This document shows, one piece after another, positions 33,338-42,516 of a DNA stretch of 64,000 nucleotides (the stretch's first letter is position 1; every line of letters starts with the position of its first letter). Below the pieces are notes generated by a model. The model searched no databases. It was not told where the DNA came from and was given only the letters and a program-made list of their open reading frames with translations. The stretch lies in assembly GCF_029081005.1 (NCBI RefSeq), contig NZ_JAJQTQ010000018.1, forward strand, positions 18,828 to 82,827, in the 5' to 3' direction. A program made the position numbers and the translations under genes. Origin of the DNA: Halomonas elongata (GTDB lineage Bacteria; Pseudomonadota; Gammaproteobacteria; Pseudomonadales; Halomonadaceae).

Positions 33338-34564
33338 ATGCCCCATGCCCATCGCGGCGATGATGCCAAGCCGCAACGTTGGCGCTGGTCAGGACAGGAT
33401 GCCGATGGACGACGCGTCACCGGCGAGACCATCGCCACACGTCGCGAAGACGTCGTACAACGACTCGTCGAACAACGTATCCTCGTGCGTCGTATCCAGC
33501 GCAAGCGAGGCTTCGGTACGGGGGCGGGGCGTATCGGCGCCCGGGACATCACGCTTTTCGCACGCCAGATGGCCACCCTGCTTCGTGCCGGCATTCCCGT
33601 GCTGCAAGGCTTGGAGGTTGTCGCCCATGGAGTCGAGAAGCCCGCCATGCGGCTTCTGGTCGAGGCCCTGAGCAAGGAGGTGAACGAGGGGACGAGCGTG
33701 GCGGAAGCCTTGGGCCGTCATCCTCGACATTTCGGCGGGCTCTTCATTCACCTGGTGGCGGCGGGTGAGCAAGCCGGCACGCTCGAGCGCATGCTCGATC
33801 GCGTGGCGACCCACAAGGAAAAGGTGGAACGGCTTCAGGCACGCGTCCGCAAGGCACTCTGGTATCCGGCCGTCGTGCTCGTCACCGGGGTGGCCATCGC
33901 CTCGCTGCTGTTGATCAAGGTAGTGCCTCGCTTCGAGGGCCTGTTCCGGGATTTCGGCGCCGAACTGCCGGCATTGACGCGCCTGACCCTGGCGCTTTCC
34001 CAGGCCGTTCAGCACTACTGGATTTGGGGACTCGCGTTCGCGATCGGCCTGCCCCTGCTGGTGCATGCCGGCCAGCGACGTTCGTCGGCTTTCGCCGCTC
34101 GCCTGCATGCGCTGGCCCTGAGCATGCCGGTGCTCGGCGACATTCTCGACAAGTCGTGCGTGGCCCGCTACTGCCGGACCCTGGCGACCACCTTCGCCGC
34201 CGGCGTTCCCCTGGCGGAGGGCCTGGACAGTGCCGCCGGCGCCACCGGGAACCGAGCCTTCAGCGCGGCCATCGGGCGCATCCGGCGTGATGTGCTCGAT
34301 GGTCAGCCCCTGCACATCGCCATGCGCCAGACTCGACGCTTTCCGACACTGGCGATCCAGATGGTCGCCATCGGCGAGGAATCAGGGACCCTGGATCAGA
34401 TGCTAGAGCGCATCGCCGACCATTACGAGCAAGCGGTCGATGACCGCGTCGATGTTCTGACGTCACTGCTCGAACCCGCCGTCATCGTGATCCTCGGGGT
34501 CATGGTCGGCGGCCTGGTGGTGGCGATGTATCTGCCCATCTTTGCGCTCGGAGGCGCCGTCTAG
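33338..34564 (+). CDS. pilC: type IV pilus inner-membrane platform protein PilC
   Basis: This 408-residue T2SSF-family protein has two repeats of the GspF domain, each with the pattern (F)ARQMATLLRAGIPVLQGL / CRTLATTFAAGVPLAEGLDSA and a membrane segment. Three transmembrane helices are expected (about 175-195, 225-245 and 377-400). It anchors the PilB motor. The prepilin peptidase gene pilD, often next to pilC, is not here; an L,D-transpeptidase gene converges instead after 3 bases. Confidence 0.94.
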   Translation: MPHAHRGDDAKPQRWRWSGQDADGRRVTGETIATRREDVVQRLVEQRILVRRIQRKRGFGTGAGRIGARDITLFARQMATLLRAGIPVLQGLEVVAHGVEKPAMRLLVEALSKEVNEGTSVAEALGRHPRHFGGLFIHLVAAGEQAGTLERMLDRVATHKEKVERLQARVRKALWYPAVVLVTGVAIASLLLIKVVPRFEGLFRDFGAELPALTRLTLALSQAVQHYWIWGLAFAIGLPLLVHAGQRRSSAFAARLHALALSMPVLGDILDKSCVARYCRTLATTFAAGVPLAEGLDSAAGATGNRAFSAAIGRIRRDVLDGQPLHIAMRQTRRFPTLAIQMVAIGEESGTLDQMLERIADHYEQAVDDRVDVLTSLLEPAVIVILGVMVGGLVVAMYLPIFALGGAV

Positions 34565-34567
34565 GTA

Positions 34568-35083
34568 TCAATGCAGCCAGACGGGGGTACCGGGCACCGC
34601 CAGGGCGAAGACGTCCAGCAGGTCCGGGTCACGCAGGCGAACACAACCGTGCGAGGCTGGCACCCCCATCGGCTGGTCATCGGGCGTTCCATGCAGATAG
34701 ATGTAGCGTCGCTGGGAATCGACTTCGCCGCCCCGGTTACGCCCCCGTTCGAGCCCGCACAGCCACAGGATGCGCGTGAGAATCCAGTCCCGCTCGGGAT
34801 GCCTGGCAGCCAGTCCGGCGTCAAACACCTCGCCGGTCGGTCGGCGGCCGCGATAGACGGTTCCGGCAGGACGGCCCTCCCCGATGGCGGCACGCACATA
34901 ATGCCAGCCCAGCGGCGTGCAGCCACTGCCATTGGCCTCGCCGGTGCCGGCCGCCCCCGTGGAGACCTCGCAGGACCAGCGAGCCTCTCGGCCCTCCCGA
35001 ATCACCAGCCGCTGCTGCGCCACGTCGATCTCGACCCAGATACCATCCTCCGGGGGCAAGGCCTCCAGGCGGGGGGTGCGCAT
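34568..35083 (-). CDS. L,D-transpeptidase catalytic-domain (YkuD) protein
   Basis: This protein of 171 residues has the YkuD active site: the conserved histidine in IYLHGTPDD and the SHGCVRL cysteine near residue 146. Family members cross-link peptidoglycan or attach lipoproteins to it in the periplasm. No signal peptide is seen, so export or an upstream start is unclear. Its ATG overlaps the psrA stop (TGATG), giving a coupled psrA-ldt unit. Confidence 0.85.
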   Translation of the reverse strand: MRTPRLEALPPEDGIWVEIDVAQQRLVIREGREARWSCEVSTGAAGTGEANGSGCTPLGWHYVRAAIGEGRPAGTVYRGRRPTGEVFDAGLAARHPERDWILTRILWLCGLERGRNRGGEVDSQRRYIYLHGTPDDQPMGVPASHGCVRLRDPDLLDVFALAVPGTPVWLH

Positions 35084-35748
35084 CAGCTCGCCTCCTGTAC
35101 CGGCGGTTCGGGCAACGGTGCCTGCATCGCCGACACCACCACGGGACGCAGACGACGGACCAGGTCGCGCACCGTGACATGCTCGTCGTAATCCTGCTCG
35201 GCAATGTCGCGCAGCGCATCCAGTCCCGAGAGCGTGAAGATCACCGTGCCGAGCACGAAGTGCAGACGCCAGAAACGCTCGGCGTCGGGCAGTTCCGGCG
35301 TCGCCCGCCGCACCAGCTCGGTAAAGCGAGTGAAGACGCTGCCGTACTCGTCCTGGATATAGCGACGTAGATGCCCCTGAGCCTGGCTGTAGGCCAGCCC
35401 AAGCAGGCGCATGAACACCTTCAGGCTGTTACGCTCCGCCGGCACTTCGAGCACGGTTCGCGCCATGGTTTCGAGCAGTTCTTCCAGGGGAATGTCGCTG
35501 CCATCCTGACGATGCTTGGCCTCCAATTCATCCAGGGCGGCGTGGAACCGCGTGGTGAACGGGTCCAGATAGCGCGAGAAGACGGCCTGGATCAACGATT
35601 TCTTGGAACCGAAGTGATAGTTCACCGCGGCCAGGTTGACCTTGGCCTTGCTGGTGATGTTGCGCAGCGACGTCTCGGCGAACCCTCGCTCGGCGAACAG
35701 CACTTCGGCGGTGTCCAGAATGCGCGTGACGGTGTCGGGCTGGGCCAT
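35083..35748 (-). CDS. psrA: TetR-family regulator PsrA
   Basis: A 221-residue repressor with the N-terminal helix-turn-helix AERGFAETSLRNITSKAKVN followed by LAAVNYHFGSKKSLIQAVFS, nearly identical in pattern to PsrA of Pseudomonas, a sensor of long-chain fatty acids that controls rpoS and beta-oxidation genes. Its location next to lexA is conserved with Pseudomonas. The start at 35748 (MAQPDTVTRI) fits the family; longer frames upstream overlap the operator. A perfect GAAAC-N4-GTTTG site precedes it. Confidence 0.9.
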   Translation of the reverse strand: MAQPDTVTRILDTAEVLFAERGFAETSLRNITSKAKVNLAAVNYHFGSKKSLIQAVFSRYLDPFTTRFHAALDELEAKHRQDGSDIPLEELLETMARTVLEVPAERNSLKVFMRLLGLAYSQAQGHLRRYIQDEYGSVFTRFTELVRRATPELPDAERFWRLHFVLGTVIFTLSGLDALRDIAEQDYDEHVTVRDLVRRLRPVVVSAMQAPLPEPPVQEAS

Positions 35749-35765
35749 GAATCGGGTCCAAGGTT

Positions 35766-35780
35766 GGAAACAATTGTTTG
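35766..35780. promoter_or_regulatory. PsrA box (autoregulatory operator)
   Basis: GGAAACAATTGTTTG matches the published PsrA pattern G/CAAAC-N2-4-GTTTG/C. It lies 18 bases before the psrA start, consistent with negative autoregulation. The divergent lexA gene begins about 260 bases away. Confidence 0.7.
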
Positions 35781-36038
35781 AATGTGGTTCGAGTGTACGA
35801 CAGGGCATACAGCGCCTCAATGTTACCAATCAACTACTGTTTAAAACGAGGAAACGGAAAGGACGCGCTGGCCGACCAGCGATCCGTTTTTACTGGATGG
35901 ATTGCCATGCTGTATACTTGACCAATAGTGTGGTGATCGGATCTGGCTCTGCCAGCAAGATGCTCGGGCTCGTCGAGGTTTCAGATAGCGCCAGGCTCAC
36001 CGATCCGTCCATTGACAGGTTCTCGACCCGGAGGTCGC

Positions 36039-36701
36039 ATGACTCGCTCCCTCACGCCCCGCCAGCAGAACGTCTTCGATTTCATCGTCAAGACGATGAA
36101 CGAGCTGGGCTATCCCCCGACCCGGGCCGAAATCTCCCGCGCGCTCGGCTTTCGCTCACCCAATGCCGCCGAGGAGCACCTGCGCGCCCTGGAACGCAAG
36201 GGCGTGATTCGGGTCATTCGCGGTACATCACGCGGCATCCGTCTTCCGGCCCAGGAGACCGAAGCCTCGTCCGGTGCTTCTCCCTCGGACGGCGCTCCCT
36301 CCCAGGGACTGCCGATCATCGGCGAAGTGGCGGCCGGCAGCCCGATCCTCGCCACCGAGCACATCGATCGCTATTGCCCGCTACCCCCCGAATACTTCAC
36401 CCCCCGCGCCGACTACCTGCTGCGGGTTCGCGGCCTTTCCATGCAGAACATCGGTATTCTCGAGGGCGACCTGCTGGCCGTGCATCGCACCGAACGCATC
36501 CGTGACGGGCAGATCGTGGTGGCGCGTCTCGAGGATGAGGTCACCGTCAAACGCTTCCATCGCCAGGGTCATCGGGTGGTTCTGGAAGCCGAGAATCCCG
36601 ATTTCGCGCCCATCGAGGTCGACCTGCGCCATCAGGAGCTGGAGATCGAGGGTATCGGCGTGGGCGTCATTCGCGGTGGCAATGGCCAGGCCCTGGCCTG
36701 A
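36039..36701 (+). CDS. lexA: LexA repressor
   Basis: SOS repressor of 220 residues. It has an N-terminal winged helix ([15 protein letters not shown] ... [20 protein letters not shown]) and the self-cleavage bond between Ala and Gly in EVAAGSP. The catalytic serine is in [10 protein letters not shown] and the lysine in [15 protein letters not shown] lies 4 bases before the chosen ATG. Upstream, GCTGTATAC near 35909 is only half of a standard CTGT-N8-ACAG box, so the SOS site is not certain. dinB follows 30 bases downstream, so both are probably one SOS transcript. Confidence 0.97.
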   Translation: MTRSLTPRQQNVFDFIVKTMNELGYPPTRAEISRALGFRSPNAAEEHLRALERKGVIRVIRGTSRGIRLPAQETEASSGASPSDGAPSQGLPIIGEVAAGSPILATEHIDRYCPLPPEYFTPRADYLLRVRGLSMQNIGILEGDLLAVHRTERIRDGQIVVARLEDEVTVKRFHRQGHRVVLEAENPDFAPIEVDLRHQELEIEGIGVGVIRGGNGQALA

Positions 36702-36731
36702 CGCCCGCGGCTGCAAGGTACGGAGACGGCC

Positions 36732-37778
36732 GTGCGCAAGATCCTGCATGCCGATTGTGACTGCTTCTATGCTGCCGTCGAGATGCGCGACGATCCGTCG
36801 TTGCGCGACATTCCCCTGGCCATCGGGGGATCACGCGAGCGGCGTGGCGTGATCGCCACCTGCAACTATCCGGCCCGGACCTATGGTATCCACTCGGCCA
36901 TGCCCACCGCCCGGGCACTGCGGCTCTGCCCCCACCTGACCCTGCTGCCCGGTGATTTCGACAAGTACCGCGCGGTATCCCGGGACCTTCAGGGCATCTT
37001 TCACGAGTTGACACCGCTGGTCGAACCCCTGTCGCTCGATGAAGCCTTCCTGGACGTCACCGACGTCGAGGATTTTCAGGGCAGCGCCACCTGGATGGCC
37101 CAGTGGCTCAAGCAGGAATGCCTGACCCGAACCGGCATCACCGTTTCAGTAGGCGCCGCACCGGCGAAATTCCTGGCCAAGATCGCCAGCGACTGGGAGA
37201 AGCCCGACGGGCTCACGGTGATTCCCCCGGAGCAGGTCGACGCCTTCGTCGCCTCGCTACCGGTGAACAAGTTGCATGGCGTGGGGCCCGCCACCGCGGC
37301 ACGATTGGATACCCTGGGTATCGCTACCTGCTCCGACCTGAGACGCCAACCCTTCGAGCGATTGATCGACGAATTCGGCAAATTCGGGAGGCGACTGTTC
37401 GAACTGTCGCGCGGCATCGACGAACGTCCGGTGCGCACCGAACGCGAGCGCAAGTCGATCAGTGTCGAGACGACCTTCGAGCAGGACCTTCCCGATCTGG
37501 ACAGCGCCCAGCGAGCATTGGCCCCTTTGTGCGAACGCTTGGCGGAACGGATCGCCCGACACGGCCAGCCGCCTCTTGCCGGGCTGTTCGTCAAGGTGCG
37601 CTTCGACGACTTCAGCCTTACCACCCTGGAGAGTCGGGGCCTTCCCGCCGCTCCCGAGAGTTTCTCGCAGTTGCTCGAACAGGCCTGGTCACGTGCCCAC
37701 CGTCCCGTGAGACTACTCGGCGTGGGGGCACGCCTGGTTTCCGAAGAAGCGCGACTGCAGCTCCCCCTCCCGCTGTAA
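36732..37778 (+). CDS. dinB: DNA polymerase IV (DinB)
   Basis: Y-family translesion polymerase of 348 residues. Metal-binding motifs are HADCDCFYAAVEM at the N-terminus and SLDEAFLDVT near residue 100. The helix-hairpin-helix region LHGVGPATAARLDTLGI and the little-finger domain (SVETTFEQDL) are complete. It starts with GTG, with GGAGA 6 bases upstream. It lies directly after lexA, which suggests SOS control. Confidence 0.96.
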   Translation: MRKILHADCDCFYAAVEMRDDPSLRDIPLAIGGSRERRGVIATCNYPARTYGIHSAMPTARALRLCPHLTLLPGDFDKYRAVSRDLQGIFHELTPLVEPLSLDEAFLDVTDVEDFQGSATWMAQWLKQECLTRTGITVSVGAAPAKFLAKIASDWEKPDGLTVIPPEQVDAFVASLPVNKLHGVGPATAARLDTLGIATCSDLRRQPFERLIDEFGKFGRRLFELSRGIDERPVRTERERKSISVETTFEQDLPDLDSAQRALAPLCERLAERIARHGQPPLAGLFVKVRFDDFSLTTLESRGLPAAPESFSQLLEQAWSRAHRPVRLLGVGARLVSEEARLQLPLPL

Positions 37779-37790
37779 TCGATCCTGTCG

Positions 37791-38645
37791 TCAGGCGAAG
37801 ACCACCGTCTTGTTACCGTGCAACAAGACCCGATCCTCCAGGTGCCAGCGCACCCCTCGCGCCAACACCGCCTTCTCGACATCACGGCCGAAACGTACCA
37901 GGTCATTGGGGGTATGGCAGTGGCTGACCCGGTGAATATCCTGCTCGATGATGGGGCCGGCATCCAATTCTTCGGTCACATAGTGACAGGTGGCACCGAT
38001 CAATTTCACTCCCCGCCGATACGCCTGATGATAGGGCTTGGCACCGGCGAAGGACGGCAGGAAGCTGTGATGGATATTGAGCACGCGGCCGGCATAGCGC
38101 TGGCAGAGTCCCGGCGGCAGAATCTGCATGTAGCGCGCCAGCACCACGCAATCGGCGCCCGCCGACTCGACGAGGCGTTCGATCTCGTCAAACGCCGGCG
38201 CCTTGTCGTCGGCCGGCACCGGCACATGATGGTAGGGAATCTCATGCCACTCCACCAGGCTGCGCAGATCGTCGTGATTGGAAATCACCGCCGCGATATC
38301 GCAGTCGAGTTCGTCAGCGGTCCAGCGATAGAGCAGATCCACCAGGCAATGACTCTCCCGGGACACCAGCAGCACCACACGGCGACGCTTCCGGGTATCG
38401 GTGAGCGCCCATTGCATGTCGAATTCCCGGGCGATGGGCTCGAAGGCCTCGCGCAGGGCATCCGGTGACATGCCGACGGAATCCGCCAGGATCTCGTAGC
38501 GCATGAAAAAGCGCCCGGACTCGAGATCGGAATGCTGGCTGGCCTCGGTGATGGAACCGCCATGTCCGGTGATGAAGCTGGAAACACGGGCCACGATTCC
38601 GAGGCGATCAGGGCAGGAAATCACCAGACGATAGTAATGTGACAT
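37791..38645 (-). CDS. purU: formyltetrahydrofolate deformylase PurU
   Basis: This 284-residue enzyme hydrolyses 10-formyl-THF to formate and THF, balancing the one-carbon pool for purine synthesis. It has an N-terminal ACT domain (YRLVISCPDRLGIVARVSSF, residues 4-80). The C-terminal formyltransferase-type domain has the conserved IHHSFLPSFAGAKPYHQA and the catalytic aspartate in EELDAGPIIEQD. The ATG at 38645 matches the normal N-terminus; no clear Shine-Dalgarno is visible. It converges with dinB, 12 bases apart. Confidence 0.95.
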   Translation of the reverse strand: MSHYYRLVISCPDRLGIVARVSSFITGHGGSITEASQHSDLESGRFFMRYEILADSVGMSPDALREAFEPIAREFDMQWALTDTRKRRRVVLLVSRESHCLVDLLYRWTADELDCDIAAVISNHDDLRSLVEWHEIPYHHVPVPADDKAPAFDEIERLVESAGADCVVLARYMQILPPGLCQRYAGRVLNIHHSFLPSFAGAKPYHQAYRRGVKLIGATCHYVTEELDAGPIIEQDIHRVSHCHTPNDLVRFGRDVEKAVLARGVRWHLEDRVLLHGNKTVVFA

Positions 38646-38728
38646 CGCAAAAGCATTCCATTGGGATAACGGCAAAGGACGGCATTGTAGCGAAATCCAG
38701 CGAACACCACACGGTACGCAACGGCGCA

Positions 38729-38758
38729 TTGTGGGGTATGGTGGCGATCCCGTATAGT
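38729..38758 (+). promoter_or_regulatory. sigma70-type promoter of the RNase J-like gene
   Basis: TTGTGG (38729-38734), an 18-base spacer and TATAGT (38753-38758) give a plausible promoter, with the transcript starting about 25 bases before ATG 38790. This argues against the GTG at 38757 being the translation start. Confidence 0.45.
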
Positions 38759-38789
38759 GAATATCACACTCTCTACCCAGCCCCTCTCG

Positions 38790-40460
38790 ATGCCCCAGCC
38801 TCGCGTCCAGATCCGCTCCCGCCGCCGCGCACCGCTTCATCTTCTCCCGCTGGGCGGCTGTGGCGAGATCGGGATGAATCTCACGCTGTATGAGCACCGG
38901 GACCGCTGGATCGCGGTGGACTGCGGCATGATGATTCGCCAGGACTTGCCGGGCGGTCCCCTGCAAGTGCCTGACCTGTCTCCCCTCGACGCCCTGGGCA
39001 TCGCGCCTGAGGCCCTGGTCATCACCCATGGCCACGAGGACCATATCGGCGCCGCCGCCTGGCTATGGCCGCAATGGGGCTGCCCGATCCATGCCACCCC
39101 ACTCGCCGCCGGACTGCTGCGCGGCAAGTTCGCGGAACGCGGCCTGCGCTCCGACGCCATTCACGTCATCGAGCCCGGGGAAGCGATCGAGATCGGCCAC
39201 TTCACGCTGCGCTACCTGCCCTTGACGCACTCGATACCGGAGAGCTGCGCGCTGCTGGTACAGGCAGGCGAACGCCGCATCCTGCACACTGGTGACTGGA
39301 AGCTCGATCCTGCCCCCTTGCTCGGCGCTCCCATCGATGCCGACACCTACCGTGCCATTGCGCCGGTGGACCTGGTCGTCGGTGATTCCACCTGTGCTCC
39401 GGAGCCGGGACATTCGCGTAGCGAGAGTGAAGTGGCCGAGGCTCTTGCAGAGGCCATCGCCTCGCTCTCCGGGCGCGTCGTGGTCAGCTGTTTCGCCAGC
39501 AATCTCGACCGAGTCCTGGCGATCGGCCGCGCGGCCGATCGTTGCGGGAGACGAGTAAGCCTGATGGGACGCTCCATGGAACGCATGGTGCGGATCGCCC
39601 AGGGGCTCGGCTATCTGGAAGACTTTCCCGCCCTGGTTCCGGTACAGGATCTGGGTTACCTGCCCGCCGAGGAAGTATTGGTGATCGCCACCGGCAGCCA
39701 GGGCGAACCTCGAGCGGCCCTGTCGCGCCTGGCGGCGGGGCGTCATCCGCATTTCGAGCTGGCGGCGGGTGACAGCGTGATCTTTTCGGCCCGCGCCATC
39801 CCCGGCAATGAACGCCTCATCGAGCGCCTGAAACATGCCCTGCGACTGACCGGCGTCACCCTGCTGGACGACACTCACCAACCGGCACTGCATGCGTCGG
39901 GCCATCCTTATCAGGATGAGCTCCGCACCTTCTACGACTGGATTTCACCGCGACGTCTGTTACCGGTTCATGGCGAGGTTCGTCATCAGCAAGCCCACCA
40001 GGCACTTGCACGCGAGATGTCGATCGAGGCACCGCTGACACCGCGCAATGGAGATCTGATTCGACTGGACGATCAAGGCCTTCACCTCGAGCGACATCAT
40101 CGGCTGACGCCACGCATCATCGATCAGGACAGGATCGCCCCGGTCGCGGGGGCGGGAGGCGAGTCCGACGCGCGGCATGGCCAGTTGTTCCTGGCGATTT
40201 CCGTCGCCGTCACCGAACAGGGATGGACACGCATCGGGCGCCTCATGCTGGACGACAGTCACGCCAGTCCACTCGACGAGACGGCCTTGGCCGACCGACT
40301 CGACGAATGTCTGGACGACGCCCGCGGGGATTCCCTGGCGGAATTGCGAGCAACCCTCTACCCCGACTTGATGGCCTGGCTATCCGACCATCTCCACCGC
40401 GTACCCGATGTACACCTGCAGCTCTTCGCCGTGGAGACTCAGGCCGCGGTAGGCAAGTAG
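38790..40460 (+). CDS. RNase J-like metallo-beta-lactamase (beta-CASP) enzyme
   Basis: 556 residues from ATG 38790. The metallo-beta-lactamase core has LGGCGEIGMNLTLYE, the zinc motif ITHGHEDHIGA, LTHSIPESCALLV and HTGDWKLD. The beta-CASP part has RVVVSCFASNLDR, ATGSQGEPRAALSRLA and PVHGEVRHQQAH. Architecture fits ribonuclease J-type nucleases, which combine 5' exonuclease and endonuclease action on RNA. Such enzymes are unusual but not unknown in gammaproteobacteria, so an mRNA-processing role is inferred. It is divergent from purU. Confidence 0.85.
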   Translation: MPQPRVQIRSRRRAPLHLLPLGGCGEIGMNLTLYEHRDRWIAVDCGMMIRQDLPGGPLQVPDLSPLDALGIAPEALVITHGHEDHIGAAAWLWPQWGCPIHATPLAAGLLRGKFAERGLRSDAIHVIEPGEAIEIGHFTLRYLPLTHSIPESCALLVQAGERRILHTGDWKLDPAPLLGAPIDADTYRAIAPVDLVVGDSTCAPEPGHSRSESEVAEALAEAIASLSGRVVVSCFASNLDRVLAIGRAADRCGRRVSLMGRSMERMVRIAQGLGYLEDFPALVPVQDLGYLPAEEVLVIATGSQGEPRAALSRLAAGRHPHFELAAGDSVIFSARAIPGNERLIERLKHALRLTGVTLLDDTHQPALHASGHPYQDELRTFYDWISPRRLLPVHGEVRHQQAHQALAREMSIEAPLTPRNGDLIRLDDQGLHLERHHRLTPRIIDQDRIAPVAGAGGESDARHGQLFLAISVAVTEQGWTRIGRLMLDDSHASPLDETALADRLDECLDDARGDSLAELRATLYPDLMAWLSDHLHRVPDVHLQLFAVETQAAVGK

Positions 40461-40526
40461 CGCATCATCCAACAGAGACGATGTCCGACAGACAGATTTG
40501 GCGCATGACGTCGTCTGCCTCGTCCA

Positions 40527-40826
40527 TCACGCCTTGTCGGCATCCTTGGCGTTCTTCGGTGGACGCCCACGCTTGCGCTTCGGCTGATCGGGCACCAGGT
40601 CATCGATGGAAAGGCCGGCCTCATTGATCTGCTCACGAATTTCCGCAAGCTTGCGCGCCTTTTGCGCCTCGTCTTCCTGGCGGCGCTTTTCCTCGTCGTT
40701 CTTCTGCTCGATAACCTCGCCGATCACCTCAGCCAGTTTATTCAGTTGTTCCATGCTCAACTGGCGAGCCGCCGCGCGTGCCACATTCTTGTTTCGAGCG
40801 ATTCGCTCCAGGGTCTGATTGGACAT
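40527..40826 (-). CDS. small H-NS-family nucleoid protein
   Basis: This protein of 99 residues has an N-terminal coiled coil for dimerisation (residues 15-65, with QLNKLAEVIGEVIEQKNDEE). The C-terminal DNA-binding tail is KRKRGRPPKN, an AT-hook-like version of the H-NS core motif. The start MSNQTL at 40826 is chosen because GGAGGGGGTA lies immediately before it. Such proteins silence AT-rich acquired DNA, which makes it a candidate regulator of the 19.7-kb element. The latter is inference only. Confidence 0.8.
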   Translation of the reverse strand: MSNQTLERIARNKNVARAAARQLSMEQLNKLAEVIGEVIEQKNDEEKRRQEDEAQKARKLAEIREQINEAGLSIDDLVPDQPKRKRGRPPKNAKDADKA

Positions 40827-40972
40827 TACCCCCTCCATGACGAGTTTTGACGTGCAGGAAAAATACTGAACGGATCATTCCGGGAACTCCGGCATGCCTG
40901 CTCGAGTATCGAGCTTGTACCACACCGGGCCATTCAGTTTTTCCCAAAAGCCGTTCAACCGGCCTAAACAAA

Positions 40973-41000
40973 AGTATATTCGTCAATGCGGGTTTGGCAA
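40973..41000 (-). promoter_or_regulatory. promoter of the H-NS-like gene
   Basis: On the minus strand TTGCCA (41000-40995), a 16-base spacer and TATACT (40978-40973) precede a leader of about 140 bases. The whole gap 40827-41067 is AT-rich and holds no other gene. Confidence 0.4.
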
Positions 41001-41067
41001 GAAAAGCCAGGGAAAAATACATCCCTTCCCGATCATATAAGGGAGTCAATCAAACTGACGAAAGAGT

Positions 41068-42060
41068 TCAGCCACCCGTCATGTTCATGAATCGAACCAC
41101 TTGTACATCACCATCGGTGGTGAAGTGATGTCGCTCCGGCTTGAGCGGCATCGCCGCCACGATCGCTTTCTTGAGCTCATCGATATTGCCGGGATGACGC
41201 CGCAGCACGGCCCTGAGATCGACGGAGTGCTCATTACCCAGGCAGAGCAGGAGACGTCCTTCCACCGTGACACGTACACGATTGCAGGAAGAGCAGAAAT
41301 TATGGCTGTGCGGCGATATAAAGCCCACACGGCTATCGCTGTCGGGCATGCGGAAATAACGAGACGGGCCCGGGGTGGTCTCGGTGGTGGGAATCAAGTC
41401 GTACTGTTGCTCGATCAGCGCCTGGACCTCATCGCTCGAGCAATAGGTTTCGTCACGCGAATGATCGGACACATCACCGAGCGGCATTTCTTCGATGAAG
41501 CTGATATCGACCCCTTCACGACGCGCGAAGTCGACCAGCGAGGTCACTTCGTCATCATTGCGCCCCTTGAGGATCACGGCATTGAGCTTGATACGCTCGA
41601 AGCCCGCCTCTCGTGCGGCCCGCATGCCATCGATGACCTTGTTGAGGTCGCCGGTCCGCGTCAGTCGCCGAAACCGCTCCGGGTCCAGCGAGTCGATGCT
41701 GATGTTCAAACGCTGAAGTCCGCCCTCTCGCAGCCGTGATGCATACTTGCCGAGCCCGGCACCATTGGTCGTCATGGCGAAGTCATTGAGCCCCGGAAGA
41801 GACCCGATATCGCTCACCAGGCGGTCGATATCACGCCTGACAAGGGGCTCGCCGCCGGTCAGGCGAATCTTTTCCACACCCAGCTCGGTAAAGGCCCTGG
41901 CGACCAGACCGAGCTCCTCGAGGGTCAGTACCTGCTCGCGTGGCAGAAACGTCATCTCCTCGCTCATGCAATATACACAGCGAAAGTCACAGCGATCCGT
42001 GACGGAGATGCGCACGTAGCTTACCCGTCTACCGAAATCGTCGATGAGTTCGTCGGTCAT
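41068..42060 (-). CDS. moaA: GTP 3',8-cyclase MoaA
   Basis: This 330-residue radical SAM enzyme performs the first step of molybdopterin synthesis. The N-terminal cluster motif is CDFRCVYC and the C-terminal one is [11 protein letters not shown] followed by LCLG. The C-terminus ends in a double glycine, as required for the partner activity. The ATG at 42060 has GGGAGG 7 bases upstream and overlaps the moaE stop by 4 bases. Confidence 0.97.
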   Translation of the reverse strand: MTDELIDDFGRRVSYVRISVTDRCDFRCVYCMSEEMTFLPREQVLTLEELGLVARAFTELGVEKIRLTGGEPLVRRDIDRLVSDIGSLPGLNDFAMTTNGAGLGKYASRLREGGLQRLNISIDSLDPERFRRLTRTGDLNKVIDGMRAAREAGFERIKLNAVILKGRNDDEVTSLVDFARREGVDISFIEEMPLGDVSDHSRDETYCSSDEVQALIEQQYDLIPTTETTPGPSRYFRMPDSDSRVGFISPHSHNFCSSCNRVRVTVEGRLLLCLGNEHSVDLRAVLRRHPGNIDELKKAIVAAMPLKPERHHFTTDGDVQVVRFMNMTGG

Positions 42061-42512
42061 GATGATGCCTCCCAACGTCGGGCGTCTCGATGATCGGTCT
42101 CGCGTTCCGCGACCCAGTAATCACCACTGGCGGTATGCTCCTTTTTCCAGAATGGAGCACGCGTCTTGAGATAATCCATGATGAAATCACAGGCCTCGAA
42201 GGCCGAGCGCCGATGCGCACTGGCCACCAGCACCAGAACAATGGGATCGCCGGGTTCGAGACGCCCCACACGATGCACCAGTCGCACGTCCTGCAAGGAC
42301 CAGCGTGACTCGGCCTCGGCGACGATGTCGGCCAGTGCCGACTCGGTCATGCCCGGATAATGCTCGAGACTCAGCGCCTGGACATCGGGACGCTCGTTGA
42401 AATCCCGCACCAGCCCCGTGAAGCCGACCACCGCACCGATATCGCGACGCCCGGCCAGCAGGGCCCGCTGTTCGTCACCCGCATCGAAGGATTCTTGTTG
42501 TACGCGGATCAT
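42057..42512 (-). CDS. moaE: molybdopterin synthase catalytic subunit MoaE
   Basis: Large subunit of MPT synthase, 151 residues. It has [14 protein letters not shown] near the N-terminus, the conserved [19 protein letters not shown] and the active-site lysines in [10 protein letters not shown]. It works with the MoaD moiety encoded 4 bases upstream as part of a MoaC fusion, and overlaps moaA downstream. Confidence 0.96.
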   Translation of the reverse strand: MIRVQQESFDAGDEQRALLAGRRDIGAVVGFTGLVRDFNERPDVQALSLEHYPGMTESALADIVAEAESRWSLQDVRLVHRVGRLEPGDPIVLVLVASAHRRSAFEACDFIMDYLKTRAPFWKKEHTASGDYWVAERETDHRDARRWEASS

Positions 42513-42516
42513 TCTG

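Noticed and set aside
35900..35930. SOS box upstream of lexA
   Set aside because: GCTGTATAC is only a half-site; the second half does not match ACAG at the proper spacing, so I do not call it.
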